DNA of 64,000 nucleotides, taken from Malaya genurostris (lineage: Eukaryota > Arthropoda > Insecta > Diptera > Culicidae). A model generated the notes under the pieces. It saw only the letters and a program-made list of their open reading frames with translations, made no database searches and had not been told where the DNA came from. Where the stretch lies: assembly GCF_030247185.1 (NCBI RefSeq), contig NC_080572.1:175094975-175158974 (forward strand). Direction: 5' to 3'. Each line of letters begins with the position of its first letter. The first letter of the stretch is position 1. Shown piece after piece: positions 35,430-47,279 of this stretch. The position numbers and the translations under genes are program-made.

Positions 35430-37246
35430 ATGTAGTTAGCCGTCATTCCATAGCCGCTCATAAGGGTGTGTGCAAAGAAACAGGGGCTCTGAGCGTTTCG
35501 CGTAAATGGCACTCATCGCGATTTTAATGTTTTCTCGGCGAAATATTGACTTTTTTTGTGCAAGGAGCCAAAGACAGAGGATCACTCTACCAATCAAAAT
35601 AAAAAATCTAATCGAAGTTTGTGAAAATCGGTTAAACCATCGCTGAGAAAAGTGAGTGAGATCCATTTGGAAAAATATGACCACTATTTCCGGTGCCTCC
35701 GGAATCGGAAACCGGGAACCATGATAGCCGGAATCATTATTTTTTGGCCGTCTACGGAGAATGACTATCGAATGGAGTAGTTTTGAGGCCAGTTTAGAAA
35801 ATATTTCAAGTATTTGTTTCGCCCATTAAAGTGATGGTAAAAAATTTTTAACGCATTTTACCTTATAATTCCGAAACCGCAAGTCGGATCCAGATGAAAT
35901 TTTGTGTATAAGTTTTGTATATAATTAAAAACCTTTAATTTAAATCTATAAGCTTGTAAAATTCGATCACGTCATCTTTGAGAAAAATTAGTACACATAT
36001 CTTATTTTCATTTTTTGCACATTTTACCCCCTAACTGCGGAACTCCAAACTCAAATATTTTGTATGGGATCATAAGACCTTTCATTTGGATCTAAGGTTT
36101 TAAAAATCGGTTACATACACAGACATTTTGCTACACGACGAACTGAGTCGAATAGTATATGACACTCGGCCCTACGGGCCTCAGTTCAAACTTTTTGCAT
36201 AACTTTTTTATATGAGAAAGGCAAAAATGATGTTTATACGTTATATACAACAAGAGATATTCACGATCGAATATATAACACTCTCTTGGAGGGTAAAACT
36301 TGAAATGGCTTTCCATGGAAATTCACAACAAAATCGGTTGACCGGTCTCCTAGAAACTCGAGTGCAGTTTTTTCATGTTTTTTAACATTTTACCCTGTTA
36401 CTTTCAAGCCGAAAGTTCGATATGGATAATATTCTATAACAGGCTATGGGATCAAGAGATTTTTGATTCGAATGTAAGATTATGAAAACCAGTTCAGCCG
36501 TTTCTAAGAAATTGGAATGATTCTCGGTTTAGAGTATACGATCACTTTTTTTCTATGCTTCCGGAATTTGGAACGAAGATCCGGTGTACCCAAAATCAAT
36601 GTATTTGGTCATCAACTAACCAAATCTGTCCAAGCTCAAGCATTATACGGCTATTTGAATGTATTTGATTGTATTTTCCGTGTCATGTATAAAAACACGT
36701 CCTTGAAAAAGAAATTTGTATACATATTAGTCTGTAATTCCAGAGCCGGAAGTTGTATCCGGATGCAATTTGGTGGGATTATATGGGATTGTAAGACTTT
36801 TCACGCTAGTGAAAATTGGATGAGTGGTCTATCAGAAAATTGCTTAGACGTTTTTAGTTCATTTAGTTTATGGGATTACAAGATCTTTCATTTAAATTTT
36901 AGTTGAATAAAATCAGTTGAGCGGTCTCTGAGAAAATCGAATGCACTTTTTCTTCTTTTTTTGCACATTTTACCCCGTTACTCTCGCACCGTAAGTCCGA
37001 TCCGGGTAAAATTCAATAGCATCCTATGGGACCAAGAGACCTTTCATTTGAATCTAAGTTTGTGAAAATCGGTCCAGCCATCTCCGAGAAAATCGAGTGC
37101 ACATTTTTGTTACATACTCACATACACACACAGAGACATTTGCTCAGTTCGTCGAGCTGAGTCGAATGGACACTCGGCCCTCTGGCTCTTGGTTAAAAAG
37201 TCGGTTTTCACAGGGATTGCATAACCTTTCTATACAAGAAAGGTAA
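35430..37246 (-). repeat. Dispersed repeat family R, minus-strand copies C and D
   Basis: Two copies follow each other. The first ends at about 36226 and the second at 37246. Each ends with the reverse complement of the family start: GTCATATACC-type and GGCCC blocks, then GATTGCATAACC and AGAAAGG. The modules with CGGTTTCGG-type and AAAATCGGTT phrases are repeated. No proteins are encoded. Confidence 0.75.
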
Positions 37247-37992
37247 AAATTTTACCGGGGCTAGTTTCACTTTCGGAATTTCTGTACTCTTTCTGGTTAG
37301 ACTTTTTGATAAACGCTTTAATCTGTCATGAAGATACACCTTTCGATCACATGTGTGATTTTTTTCATTCCTGAATAAAAATTAGAAAAATAATAATTAA
37401 CAATCAAATGCGGAGAAAAAAACCGCCCAATCAACCCCAGAGCCGGGGTAGGTTGGCCGAGTTTAAAAAAAATATGTTTCTTATATTACTCATTACATCA
37501 TAAATATTATCGTGAAATTCGCAAAAACAACTTTTTATTGAATAGAAATAGGCTAATTTGTTCGGATCTAATCTCACAAACTCTATAAAACCTGTTTACT
37601 ATGTAGTTCCGGAACCGAAAGTAGTATCCACAACAAATGAAGGGATTCTGTATGAAACTGAAAGACTTTTTTTAACCCATAAGTTTATGAAAATCTATTT
37701 AGCCATTTCCAAGAAAAGTAAGTGATCCTTTTTGCAGTTTTTGATCACTATTTCCAATTCTTCCGAAACCGGATTCAGATAAACGGAATAGCCGAAGTTG
37801 GTTCGTTTGCTACCAACAAATATGACTTACAAATTGGAATAGTTTTGAACGAAGTTAAACCTATACTTACTATCTCATTCTCTATTTCGATTAAACCAAT
37901 TAAACGAAAGCTAACAAACGAATCGAACCTGCGTTTCTGTTACTTCTGCATATGTAAGTCAAGCAAAACATCATGAATCAGCAGCCGTAGCA

Positions 37993-38286
<294 letters not shown>

Positions 38287-39245
38287 GTTAATATTGACAT
38301 CACTACACAACGTGTACGAAATGGAACAAAGCACGCCTTGTTCGTTTTGTGTTTTCTTCTTCTTTCGGTGCTGTACATATTGTCACTCTATATGGCGATT
38401 TGAAAACTTTGACACTCATCGCCCTGCGGAACCGGAAGTCGGATCCGGATGAAATTTCACAGTAGGTTTAAAGACAGTATGAAAGTATGAACTTTATTTC
38501 AAATCAAGATTTGTGAAAATCGGTTCACGCATCGCAGAGAAATCGAAGTGAATTTGGTTTTAGGAGTTTTTCTTCTCCACTTTCGGTGCTCTCGGAACAG
38601 GAAAAGAGGGAACCAGTAGTGCCGAATTAAGTTTTCATGCCCACAAACTAACAAGCTCTGCAAACTAGAAGAATGTATCAGACAGTTTTATGGGATTTGT
38701 ACCTGTTTTTTACCATCGTTCATGGAAAAATATTAATAAAATTGGTAATTTTCCACTTATCACGCTTTAGTTCCGAAACCGGAAGTCAGATCCTGATAAA
38801 ATGTTCCAAAAATTTTTCGGATATTATAAGACCTTCCATTTGAATCATAGTTTGCAAGAATCGGTTGAGTTGTTCCAGAGATAATTGAGTGTAAGCTTTT
38901 TCTCAAATTTTCACATATTTCCATATAACTCCGGAACCGGAAGTCACATTCAAATGAAATTCAATAGCAAGCTATGGGACCATAATACCTTTTATTTGAA
39001 TCTTCGTTTGTGAAAATCGGTTCTGCCATCTCTGGAAAAAGCAAGTGCATATTTTTTTCACTTTTTTGGTACATATCATCCTATATCTCCGGAACCGGAA
39101 GTCGGATCGGAATGAAATTCAATAGCAGGCTATGGGACTATGAGACCTTTCATTTGAATCTTTGTTTGTGAAAATCGGTTTAGCCATCTCTGAGAAAAAT
39201 GAGTGCACATTTTTGTTACATTCACACACACACGGACACACACGG

Positions 39246-39251
<6 letters not shown>

Positions 39252-39279
<28 letters not shown>
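39252..39279. repeat. (CA)n tract within family R
   Basis: A run of 14 CA units is preceded by two CACGGACACA units. It sits where family R copies on the other strand have GT. Confidence 0.9.
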
Positions 39280-39393
39280 GCGCAGTTCGTCGAGCTGAGT
39301 CGAATGGTATATGACATTCGGCCCTCCGGGCCTCGGTTAAAAAGTCGATTTTCACAGTGATTGCATAGCCTTTCTTTATGAGAAAGGCAAAAA

Positions 39394-39861
39394 GTTAGTA
39401 TGCATCATTTTTATTATGTAAGTACGTAAAAAAACTGGTTTTGAGTCTTTTTCACTATTCTGGAATTAGTTTCGGCAGCATTAGTAAACTTTTTAGCTTC
39501 CCTTCTACCTTTTCCTCTACCAGCGTTCGCGCTTATGCTTGTTTTCATTTTTTACTCCGCTATTCGCGACTTTGACGCCCTCCGAATCAGTTCGCATACT
39601 TGCCTTTGGGAGAAGTCTGTTATTATCAGGATGGCTTATATTTGCAGCAGATTCTATATTGATGGACGAGTTTTGTTCGGGGTTGAGTCACTTTGCGACA
39701 AATCCTGTCAGGAACTCTAAATGCTAAAAGTTTTGATAGCATTTGATTCATAAAATATTGGAATCATCTTTTCTATCGACAATTTCCAACTTTTTTATTC
39801 TAATCTCTTATTTCTATTTGTCATCCATTTAAATTTATTTCCATTACTTATTCTTCATGTA
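39394..39861. other. Unannotated spacer
   Basis: No recognised gene or element is present. Two short overlapping frames at 39535-39727 look like chance. Confidence 0.4.
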
Positions 39862-41370
39862 CACGGAACGGCCGAAATAAGCTCTGCGCCTAATTCGTAT
39901 TACTGCTTTTGAATTAGTTGATTTTAATAACAAAATTTCCAAAATAACTATAAAAATAGTTAAAATTGAGAATTTACTTTGCTGAAAAAAACTCTTATTT
40001 TTAGAGAATGTGTTTAGTTGGCGAATATCCCGGACACCAACCAACAATATTTCAATCCAACACGAAATTCTCATTGACAACTAATTTTGTTATTAAAATC
40101 AGAAAAATTGTTTCTATTTATCTATCACCATTATTACTGAAGGACAGCACAAAGAAAATAAAAACGAAATGGGTTTTATTAACAAGATTATTAGCTAAAA
40201 ACTCATGAGAAGTGTCAAAGCAAAACAATCTATTAAAAATCTGAAAAGGACAGTCTTATTGCAACTGCTTGCAAATTGTTTAGATGTTGTTCGCATGTGT
40301 TACGATATATCCATATACATAAATTTCTAAAACGATTTGTAAAAATGGCGCAAACTCTTATGTCGTTTTCGCTTGAGAAAACTGAAACTGACCCAGGGTA
40401 GTTTCATCAAACAAACACTTTTCACGAAACTGTGTTGATTTCGCACTTAGCAACGGGGATTTGAGCAAACCTGATACAAAATCCAGGTTCGAGACTGACT
40501 CGATTTTCAGTTCAACAACGTTGAAACTAGGTTCGAAACTAGCTTCAAACAAACGGTTTGACAGCAGTTAGTGTGAAAACTGGGTTAGGTTTGGCATCAA
40601 GCGAAAACAACATTAGTGGAAAGTGTATTTATTCAGAATTTGTGCGCATTTGAAGCGATTGTGCGTAATAATGTTTTTACGCGGAACAGTGAAGTGAGTT
40701 TCGAATGTTGCACTCTAATTGTACACGTCAAATGATGTTTTTTGTATCTTCTAACATTCCGGGCTACACCGTCCGGTGTACTACTTGTATTAGGTTTTTG
40801 TTTTCCGAGTGCTCAAAGTTTTCAGTGAGAGAGTCGGTTTCGCGAAGTCGAATGAAGAAAACAGCGATTAAGAAGTAAAATTTTCAAAAAGAATTTTATG
40901 TTTCGCTTATGTCTTTTTCTCCAATACAACATCGTATTTATACCTGCCAATATAGAAAAGATAACCGCGACTGAAATTTTTTTCGGTAGTAGTGTGCCCT
41001 CTACTGGCTAGTAGTCATTACGGTGTTAACATTTTCTCGGTTACAGAGCGCCATATAGCTGCAAATTGCAGAAACCAATTCAACCATTTATATTGGTTGA
41101 AAACAACGTTTTATTTATCTAATTCAACTAAAAAATTAGTTGAATAGAAATGAAGTGTGCCTTAGCTGAGAAATGACAGCACGTTTAATTAGTGAATTCA
41201 ACTAAAAAAATAGCCATTTCAACAAATATTTTATTATTATTAAGGGAATTAGAATTAAAAAATCTAAATTGGCAAAAGTAAGATTTTTTTAGTTGTCTCA
41301 AAAAATAACCAACTATAATCAGAAAATCAACTAAATTTTTCGCCAAAATGCTGATTTCGGTCTTTCCGTG
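39862..41370 (+). mobile_element. TIR element Y, copy 1 (1.51 kb, with nested MITE)
   Basis: The ends CACGGAACGGCCGAAAT and ATTTCGGTCTTTCCGTG are inverted, with TA next to both (39860-39861 and 41371-41372). The inside matches, in reverse, the copy at 41490-42722. A frame of 66 codons near 40008 is present in both copies with few changes, but it is short and resembles nothing I know. A 252-bp MITE is nested at 40361. The element looks non-autonomous. Confidence 0.82.
40361..40612. mobile_element. PIF/Harbinger-like MITE, 252 bp
   Basis: The ends TGTCGTTTTCGCTTGA and TCAAGCGAAAACAACA are inverted with one mismatch. The 3-bp sequence TTA lies on both sides (40358-40360 and 40613-40615). The other copy of element Y has the empty site, a single TTA in AAACTGTTAGTG near 42230. 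A 3-bp TWA duplication is the usual mark of PIF/Harbinger elements. Confidence 0.88.
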
Positions 41371-41489
41371 TATATTTTTCCAAGGGTTTCCAACAGCTTG
41401 GATTACTTGTCAGTCTTGAAAGGAATTACTTCGATTACTTACATGAATACCCTGATTATTTCTGGATTACTCGATTACTTTTAAAATCT
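41371..41489. repeat. Spacer with ATTACT-rich degenerate repeat
   Basis: The phrases GGATTACTTG, GGAATTACTTCGATTACTT and GGATTACTCGATTACTT follow each other here. A similar stretch (GATTACTCGGAATTACTT) lies just outside the second copy, at 42723-42790. The Y copies therefore appear to sit in a degenerate ATTACT-type tandem repeat. Confidence 0.6.
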
Positions 41490-42722
41490 GGAAAGACCGA
41501 AATCAGCATTTTGGCGATAAAATTAGTTGATTTTCTGATTTTGGTTAGTTATTTTTTGAGACAACTAAAAAATCTTACTTTTGCTAATTTAGATTTTTAA
41601 TTCTAATTCCCTTAATAACAATAAAATATTTGTTGAAATGGCTATTTTTTTAGTTGAATTCACCAATTAAACGTGCTGTCATTTCTTAGCTAAGGCACGC
41701 TTCATATCCATTCAACTAATTTTTTAGTTGAATTAGATAAATAAAACGTTGTTTTCAACCAACATAAATGGTTGAATTGGTTTCTGCCATTTGCAGCTAT
41801 ATGGCGCTCTGTCATCAAAAAAACGTTAACACCGTAATGACTACTAGCCACTAGATGGCACACGACTACCGAAAAAAATTTCAGTCACGATTATCTTTTC
41901 TATATTGGCAGGTATAAATACGATGTTGTATTGGAGAAAAAGACATAAGCGAAACATAAAATTCTTTTTGAAAATTTGTCTTCTCGATTGCTGTTTTCTT
42001 CATTCGACTATCGCACTGAAAACTTTGAGCACTCGGAAAACAAGAACCGAATACAAGTAGTACACCGGATAGCGTAGCCCAGAAGGTTGGAAGATACAAA
42101 AAACATCATTTGACATATACAATTGGAGTGCAATATTCGAAACTCACTTCACTGTTCCCCGTAAAAACATTATTACGCACAATCGCTTTAAATGCGCACA
42201 AATTCTGAATAAATACACTTTACACTAACAGTTTACGTCATTTTTACATATCGGTTTAGAAAATTATATATGGATATATCGTAACACATGCGAAAAACAT
42301 CTAAACAATTTGCAAGCAGTTACAACAAGACTGTCCCTTTTAGCTTTTTAATGGATTGTTTTGCTTTGACACTTCTCATGAGATTTTAGCTAATAAACTT
42401 GTTAATAAAACCAATTCCATTTTTGTTTTCTTTGTCCTGTCCTTCAGTAATGATGGTGATAGATAAATAGAAACAAATTTTCTGATTTTAATAACAAAAT
42501 TTGTTGTCAATGAGAATTTCGTACTGGATTGAAATATTGCTGGTTTGTGTCCAGAATATTCGCCAACTAAACACATTCTCTACAAATAAGAGTTTTTTTA
42601 AGCAAAGTAAATTCTCAATTTAAAATAATTTTATAGTTATTTTGGAAATTTTGTTTTTAAAATCAACTAATTCAAAAACAGTAATACGAATTAAGCGCAG
42701 AGCTAATTTCGGTCGTTCCGTG
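41490..42722 (-). mobile_element. TIR element Y, copy 2 (inverted)
   Basis: This is the reverse complement of copy 1 without the nested MITE and without about 20 bp near GAGAGTCGG. The outer end CGTTCCGTG is intact. The inner end has lost its first bases: it reads TCTGGAAAGACC instead of CACGGAAAGACC. The two copies face each other across 119 bp and could pair as a foldback of about 1.2 kb. Confidence 0.82.
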
Positions 42723-42827
42723 TGATTACTCGGAATTACTTCTTGTTTATGGTAATATTTCTTCTGGAATTACTGCATTACTTTCAATATACAATATTTC
42801 AAAAGAGGATTACGTCAATATACTTTT

Positions 42828-42905
42828 TTTTGTTTCAATTATAGAGGTTTTAACCTTAAGGTCATTCACCTCTCCGGGCCAGAAAAGCGGCGTTGGGAAT
42901 CAAAC
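42828..42905 (-). mobile_element. SINE (Feilai-like) 3' fragment
   Basis: On the minus strand it reads TTTGATTCCCAACGCCGC, the B box region, then GAGAGGTGAATGACCTTAAG, GTTAAAACCTCTATAATTG and AAACAAAAAAA. The tRNA-like head upstream of the B box is missing. The junction carries GGGGGGACC-type sequence. Confidence 0.75.
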
Positions 42906-43017
42906 ACCGGGGGGACCGGGGCAAGTTGGCAGCTTTTCTGAAAAGGTTATTGTGTGCAGTGGCGAAATCTATAATGATTTTGGTTGAGCATTAGTTCACC
43001 CATGTACCGATGTAATC

Positions 43018-44014
43018 TTAGGTGTTTCTGTGTTGTCGTACGTTTTTAAGTGATTTTAACAAAGTTTGTTTTACAGTTACTTTATTTTTGCCGTGTTCTT
43101 GAGCGCAGTCTTTCAGATCAACGTCAAAATCAGCATAAGAGAGAAGATCTTTGATGTCAACAACCATTTCGTCGGTTATACTTTCTTTACAATCTGCCTG
43201 CATATACGAAGCGTCGTTGTCGGTTGTAATATAGTATGTATTTCATCGACTAGTTTCGTTGGTTTGATTTTACATTTTGAATCTCATTTGCAATGTACTC
43301 CAACATCATTTATATCTTTAATGGCTTCTAATTGGGCTGATTCGATGATGTATTACTGGGCATTGATTCAGGAACATACATATTGCTTGGTCTGGCATCT
43401 GTATTCTGTGTATCTTTCAGTATAGCCTCAGATTCAGATAGACAATCCACTTGTTTCACACGGTAAAGAGATTACACCACCGAAAAACTTACTATCGTTG
43501 AGTACGTCGAACTCATTGATCTGAGTTTTCGAAAAAAGCTCTCGTTGCATTGATTGTTTTGAAACGAAGAGTATAGTAAGAATATCTCGGGACAGTTATT
43601 CTGACGACAATACATTATAACTTTAACCATTCCACGCCCATTTGTTTCGATGCAGAAATATGAATTGTTTGTGACAAAAAAATCGGTAAGTTTGACAACT
43701 CATATCTACACCAATCATACCAAAACCTGAGGCTATATATGGCATACCACATACGAAATATTCTTTCATCAGCTGTTAGATGAAAATCGTTGAACGAAGA
43801 TAAAGTGTATCGTAGTACTTCCAGAAATAGAACAGTGCCCTCACTTTGATAAATATGTTTTCGCAACGCCTCGAACACTTTCGGATGGATTTGCTTGTAA
43901 ACTATTTTGAAATTCATACGATTCATATCCGTAATTGGGTAGATTAGAGCCAAAGATTTTTTCTGTTTTTTGCAGTTTCTCTCTAAATGCCGGCATGAAG
44001 TTTCAAATACGCCT
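43018..44014 (-). pseudogene. P-element/THAP9-type transposase relic
   Basis: On the minus strand an open stretch at 44014-43615 contains SEGTVLFLEVLRYTLSSF, ADERIFRMWYAIYSLRFW and YDW. This is the helical block found in P-element and THAP9 transposases. Further down, in changing frames, come NCPEIF, QCNESFF, FRKLRSMSST, FSVV and YRVKQVDCLSE, again in the P-element order. A last open piece of 61 codons ends at 43018. The N-terminal THAP domain is not present. Several frameshifts make it inactive. The family call is from remembered motifs and needs a search. Confidence 0.65.
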
Positions 44015-44448
44015 AACCCTGTAAATCCAGAACCGGAAATCAGAAATCCATTGAAATCCTTTCATTTTTCATTTTAAATTACACATCGGTAGCAAAAATT
44101 CGTATCTGCACCGTGCATTTGGTTCTTCAACACGGTTGGAAACACGTGCACATGTGGGCTCTGTCAGTCAGATGGCATTGGAGAAGCATCATTCGGTCCG
44201 TGTGGGTCCGCGGTAAACCGAGGGCCCGGCGGGTGGCCCGCATGCTGGTCATCGACTGGAGCGGTCTTCCGCGGGCGGTGATGGTGATGTTACGGAAAAA
44301 AAGAGAAAAAATAGTAAACATTGTGGAAACGGGGTAAAAAGGGGATGTGGGAACAAAATGTCTGAAAACGACAGAGATCTAATTAGTTGCCATCAAGATG
44401 GTGAAAAGACTGGGAAGGGGAAACGAAAAAGTTAGTAACAAAAAAAGA
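44015..44448. other. Spacer with a GC-rich patch
   Basis: A scrap of family R (CCAGAACCGGAAATC) lies at 44025-44045. At about 44110-44290 the sequence is GC-rich (GGGCCCGGCGGGTGGCCCGC) with a 74-codon plus-strand frame of basic composition. I cannot assign it. Confidence 0.35.
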
Positions 44449-44877
44449 TCACCCCAGTTCGCCATTGTTCCATGAAGTTTGGCAATTTTCGAGAGTTTTC
44501 TGACGAGAGATACTGCTAATTTCATTGAAGCAGGTTGGTCTTTCATAAATACCTCCTTCTAATGCGCCCACCTTAGCCAATGAGTCTGCCTTTTCAATTC
44601 CCGGAATGGAACAATGCGAAGGGACCCAGATTAACGATATTGTATAAGACCGTTCAGATAAAATTCGCAAGTGTGCCCGTATTTTCCCCAGGAAATATGG
44701 TGGATACTTTCCTGGCTTTATTGCCCGGAGAGCTTCTATTGAACTTAGACTGTCCGTGACAGTGAAGTAATGGTCTTTGGGTAAGGCTTCAATGATTTCG
44801 AGGGTGTACTGAGTAGCAGCTAATTCTGTGACGTAAACTGAAGCCGGATCACTGAGTTTGTAAGAAGCGGTGATGTT
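44449..44877 (-). pseudogene. LINE ribonuclease H domain fragment
   Basis: An open frame of about 142 codons on the minus strand reads VYVTELAATQYTLEII, then DHYFTVTDSLSSIEALRAIK, then LIWVPSHCSIPGIEKADSLAK. The Glu of TELA, the Asp of TDS and the Asp of KAD are three of the RNase H catalytic residues, in the right order. The domain of this type follows the reverse transcriptase in I-like LINEs. It ends in an early stop (NNGELG), and no reverse transcriptase is attached, so it is a fragment. Confidence 0.85.
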
Positions 44878-44929
44878 CTATGTGCATGTGTTGTGCTTTG
44901 TTTATCCGTACGACCACATATGCATATGC

Positions 44930-45450
44930 TAGTTCAGTTTGAATATTTTGACACTCATCTCCTTTTAATCCTGCTGCTAGAAGTCTTGTTCGGATGAAAT
45001 AAAGGAATTTTGTATGAACTTCCATTTTAACCTAAATATGTGAAAGTAATTCAAGCTATGGCTGCAAAAAATATGTCCAATTTCAAAATTCCGACCACTG
45101 TTTCCGATGCGGAATCGAAAGTTTGGGACTAATATAGCCGAAGTCGGTTTGTTTGGACTTCAACTGACAAGGCCTGTCGATTAGAATTGATTTAAGCCGT
45201 GTTTCAATTTTTTTCCGTGTGCATCGCTGCTCCACACAACAATTTACCATTATTCGGGAACAACACTTCAGGAGCTTTGTATGGGTTCAGAAGACATTTC
45301 ATTTGAATCTAAGTTAGTGAAAATCGTCCATCTCTGAAAATAGTCAAACGTTACTTACACATATACACATACATACATTGCACGTACTCTAAAAACTGAG
45401 TCGACTCAAACGCAGGTTTTTACAGTGATTACTAAGCATTTCTTTATGAG
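44930..45450 (-). repeat. Dispersed repeat family R, copy F (diverged)
   Basis: The phrases GAACAAGACTTCTAGC-like and AGTTAGTGAAAATCG are family R modules on the minus strand. The copy ends TTTACAGTGATTACTAAGC and TTTCTTTATGAGAA. It is more diverged than copies C-E. Confidence 0.55.
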
Positions 45451-45728
45451 AATTATTGGTATATTTGTGGAATTTTTCCTGTACAAAGTCTCGTTTTCCT
45501 GTACAAAGTCTAACCAAAGGGGTTTCAAAATCGTTCAAGTTGGATTGTTGCAACGCTATATTGAATGAATGGTTCTACCTGCACGGAACCGATGTGCTGA
45601 AACAAGTTTTTAGTTGTTTCAACAGGGTTGTGGGAATTTTTCATACAACAAACAAAAATGAAAACAATCGGAAAATGTGAAAAAGTTATATTTTGTGTTT
45701 TGAGCTTTTTAGAAAAATTGTATATTAG

Positions 45729-45803
45729 AGGGACGAATATAGCGTGATGGGTTAGTCGATGCCTTTCACGTAGCCCTCCTGGGTTTGATTCCCAACGCCG
45801 CGG
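45729..45803 (+). mobile_element. SINE head (Feilai-like) fused to a LINE
   Basis: The tRNA-like head is complete: ATAGCGTGATGGGTTAGTC, CCTTTCACG, and B box GGTTTGATTCCCA with C to T at one position. It stops at CCAACGCCGC. There is no SINE body or tail; LINE sequence follows within a few bases. Confidence 0.8.
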
Positions 45804-45806
45804 TCC

Positions 45807-47279
45807 CCTACATTTATTGACAATGTTAACTCAAAAGTGATACAAGATTGCTTCCATGTTATCGGTCACGATCTGCTGGACTTGGTAAATGAATCGTTAT
45901 ACACGGGGCATGTGCCAAAAATTTGGAAAGAATCGCTGGTGGTTCCTATCCCCAAGGTTACTGGAACGGATAAAGCCGAGGAGTACCGTCCCATTAACAT
46001 GTTGCACACGTTGGAAAAAATTTTGGAACTTGTTGTTAAAGATCAGCTGATGAACTATGTAAACTCTAACAGTTTGCTAATACCGGAACAATCGGGATAT
46101 CAGAAAAGTCACTCTTGCGAAACCGCTTTAAACCTGGTTTTAGCAAAATGGAAGGAGAAAATCGAGATTAAAGAGACTATTTTTGCAGTGTTCTTGGATC
46201 TCAAGCGCGCTTTCGAAACAATTTCTAGACCTATACTGTTACAAACACTACAACGCTTTGGTATCGAAGGAGTAGCATATAAATGGTTTGAAAGCTATTT
46301 ATTTGATAGAACTCAGAGAACTGTTTTCAACGATGTTGTGTCTAGTTTCCAGGGTAATTCACTTGGTGTGCCACAGGGTAGTGTTTTAGGTCCGATTTTA
46401 TTCATTATGTACATAAATGACATGAAGCGAGTTTTACGGTTTTGTGAAATAAATTTGTTAGCTGACGATACTGTTCTGTTCATTACAGCTAAGGATTTGG
46501 ATGAAGCGGTTGCACATTTGAACGAGGACTTACATTCTCTGGCTCAGTGGTTGAAATTCAAGCAGTTAAAACTGAATGTCGCGAAAACTAAATATATGGT
46601 TATTTCTGCTTTAAGCACTGGACGTGAAGCCAACATTGAAATTGATGGAGAGATTATTGATCGCGTTAGAGAGTTGAAGTATCTTGGAGTCATAATTGAT
46701 GAAAAGCTAACATTCAAATCTCACGTTAACACCATCATCAAGATGGTTGCCAAAAAGTACGGTGTATTATGCCGTCTGAAAAATGATTTAACGACCAGTA
46801 GTAAAATTCTTCTGTATAAATCAACAATCTCTCCTCACATTGACTTCTGCTCATCGATTTTGTTCCTTGCTAACAACACGCAAATATTGAGACTCCAGCG
46901 ATTGCAAAATAAGGTCATGCGATTGATTTTGAAATGTAATAGATATACTTCCTCTAATATTCTATTGAACGCATTACAATGGCTTTCAGTGAAACAGAGA
47001 GTATATTATTTAACAATGGTGTTCATTTTCAAAATCTTAAATGGAATACTGCCTCGATATTTGTGTGATCGGATTGAAAGAGGAAGTGACTTGCATAGGT
47101 ACGATACTAGAAATGCGTCTGATGCGAGAACACCAAGCTTTTTGTCAGCCAGATCCCAGAACTCGTTATTGTACAAAGGGATTAGTTTTTTCAATTCGAT
47201 GCCAGGACGAATCAAGCGGGCTGCAACATTAAGGGAGTTCAAAAAATTGTGTATTTCACACATAAAATCTATTTTGTAA
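45807..47279 (+). CDS. LINE reverse transcriptase, 5'-truncated, frame intact
   Basis: The frame is open from about 45789 to the stop at 47277 and gives 480 residues from the GTG at 45837. Reverse transcriptase blocks are complete: VVPIPK with EYRPINML (residues ~35-57), PEQSGYQKSHSCETAL, FLDLKRAF (first Asp, ~119-126), GVPQGSVLGPILF (~177-189) and LADDT (~208-212). The C-terminal region (YDTRNASDARTPSF to SMPGRIKRAATLREFKK) is typical of L2/CR1-like LINEs. The endonuclease and the N-terminal part are missing, so it is a dead-on-arrival insertion, yet the frame is unbroken, which points to a young copy or good luck. No promoter or start is expected for expression. Confidence 0.9.
   Translation, partial: PTFIDNVNSKVIQDCFHVIGHDLLDLVNESLYTGHVPKIWKESLVVPIPKVTGTDKAEEYRPINMLHTLEKILELVVKDQLMNYVNSNSLLIPEQSGYQKSHSCETALNLVLAKWKEKIEIKETIFAVFLDLKRAFETISRPILLQTLQRFGIEGVAYKWFESYLFDRTQRTVFNDVVSSFQGNSLGVPQGSVLGPILFIMYINDMKRVLRFCEINLLADDTVLFITAKDLDEAVAHLNEDLHSLAQWLKFKQLKLNVAKTKYMVISALSTGREANIEIDGEIIDRVRELKYLGVIIDEKLTFKSHVNTIIKMVAKKYGVLCRLKNDLTTSSKILLYKSTISPHIDFCSSILFLANNTQILRLQRLQNKVMRLILKCNRYTSSNILLNALQWLSVKQRVYYLTMVFIFKILNGILPRYLCDRIERGSDLHRYDTRNASDARTPSFLSARSQNSLLYKGISFFNSMPGRIKRAATLREFKKLCISHIKSIL

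Noticed and set aside
45807..47279. Domesticated reverse transcriptase gene
   Set aside because: The frame is open, but it is 5'-truncated, lacks a credible start and sits behind a SINE head. A recent dead LINE insertion is the simpler reading.
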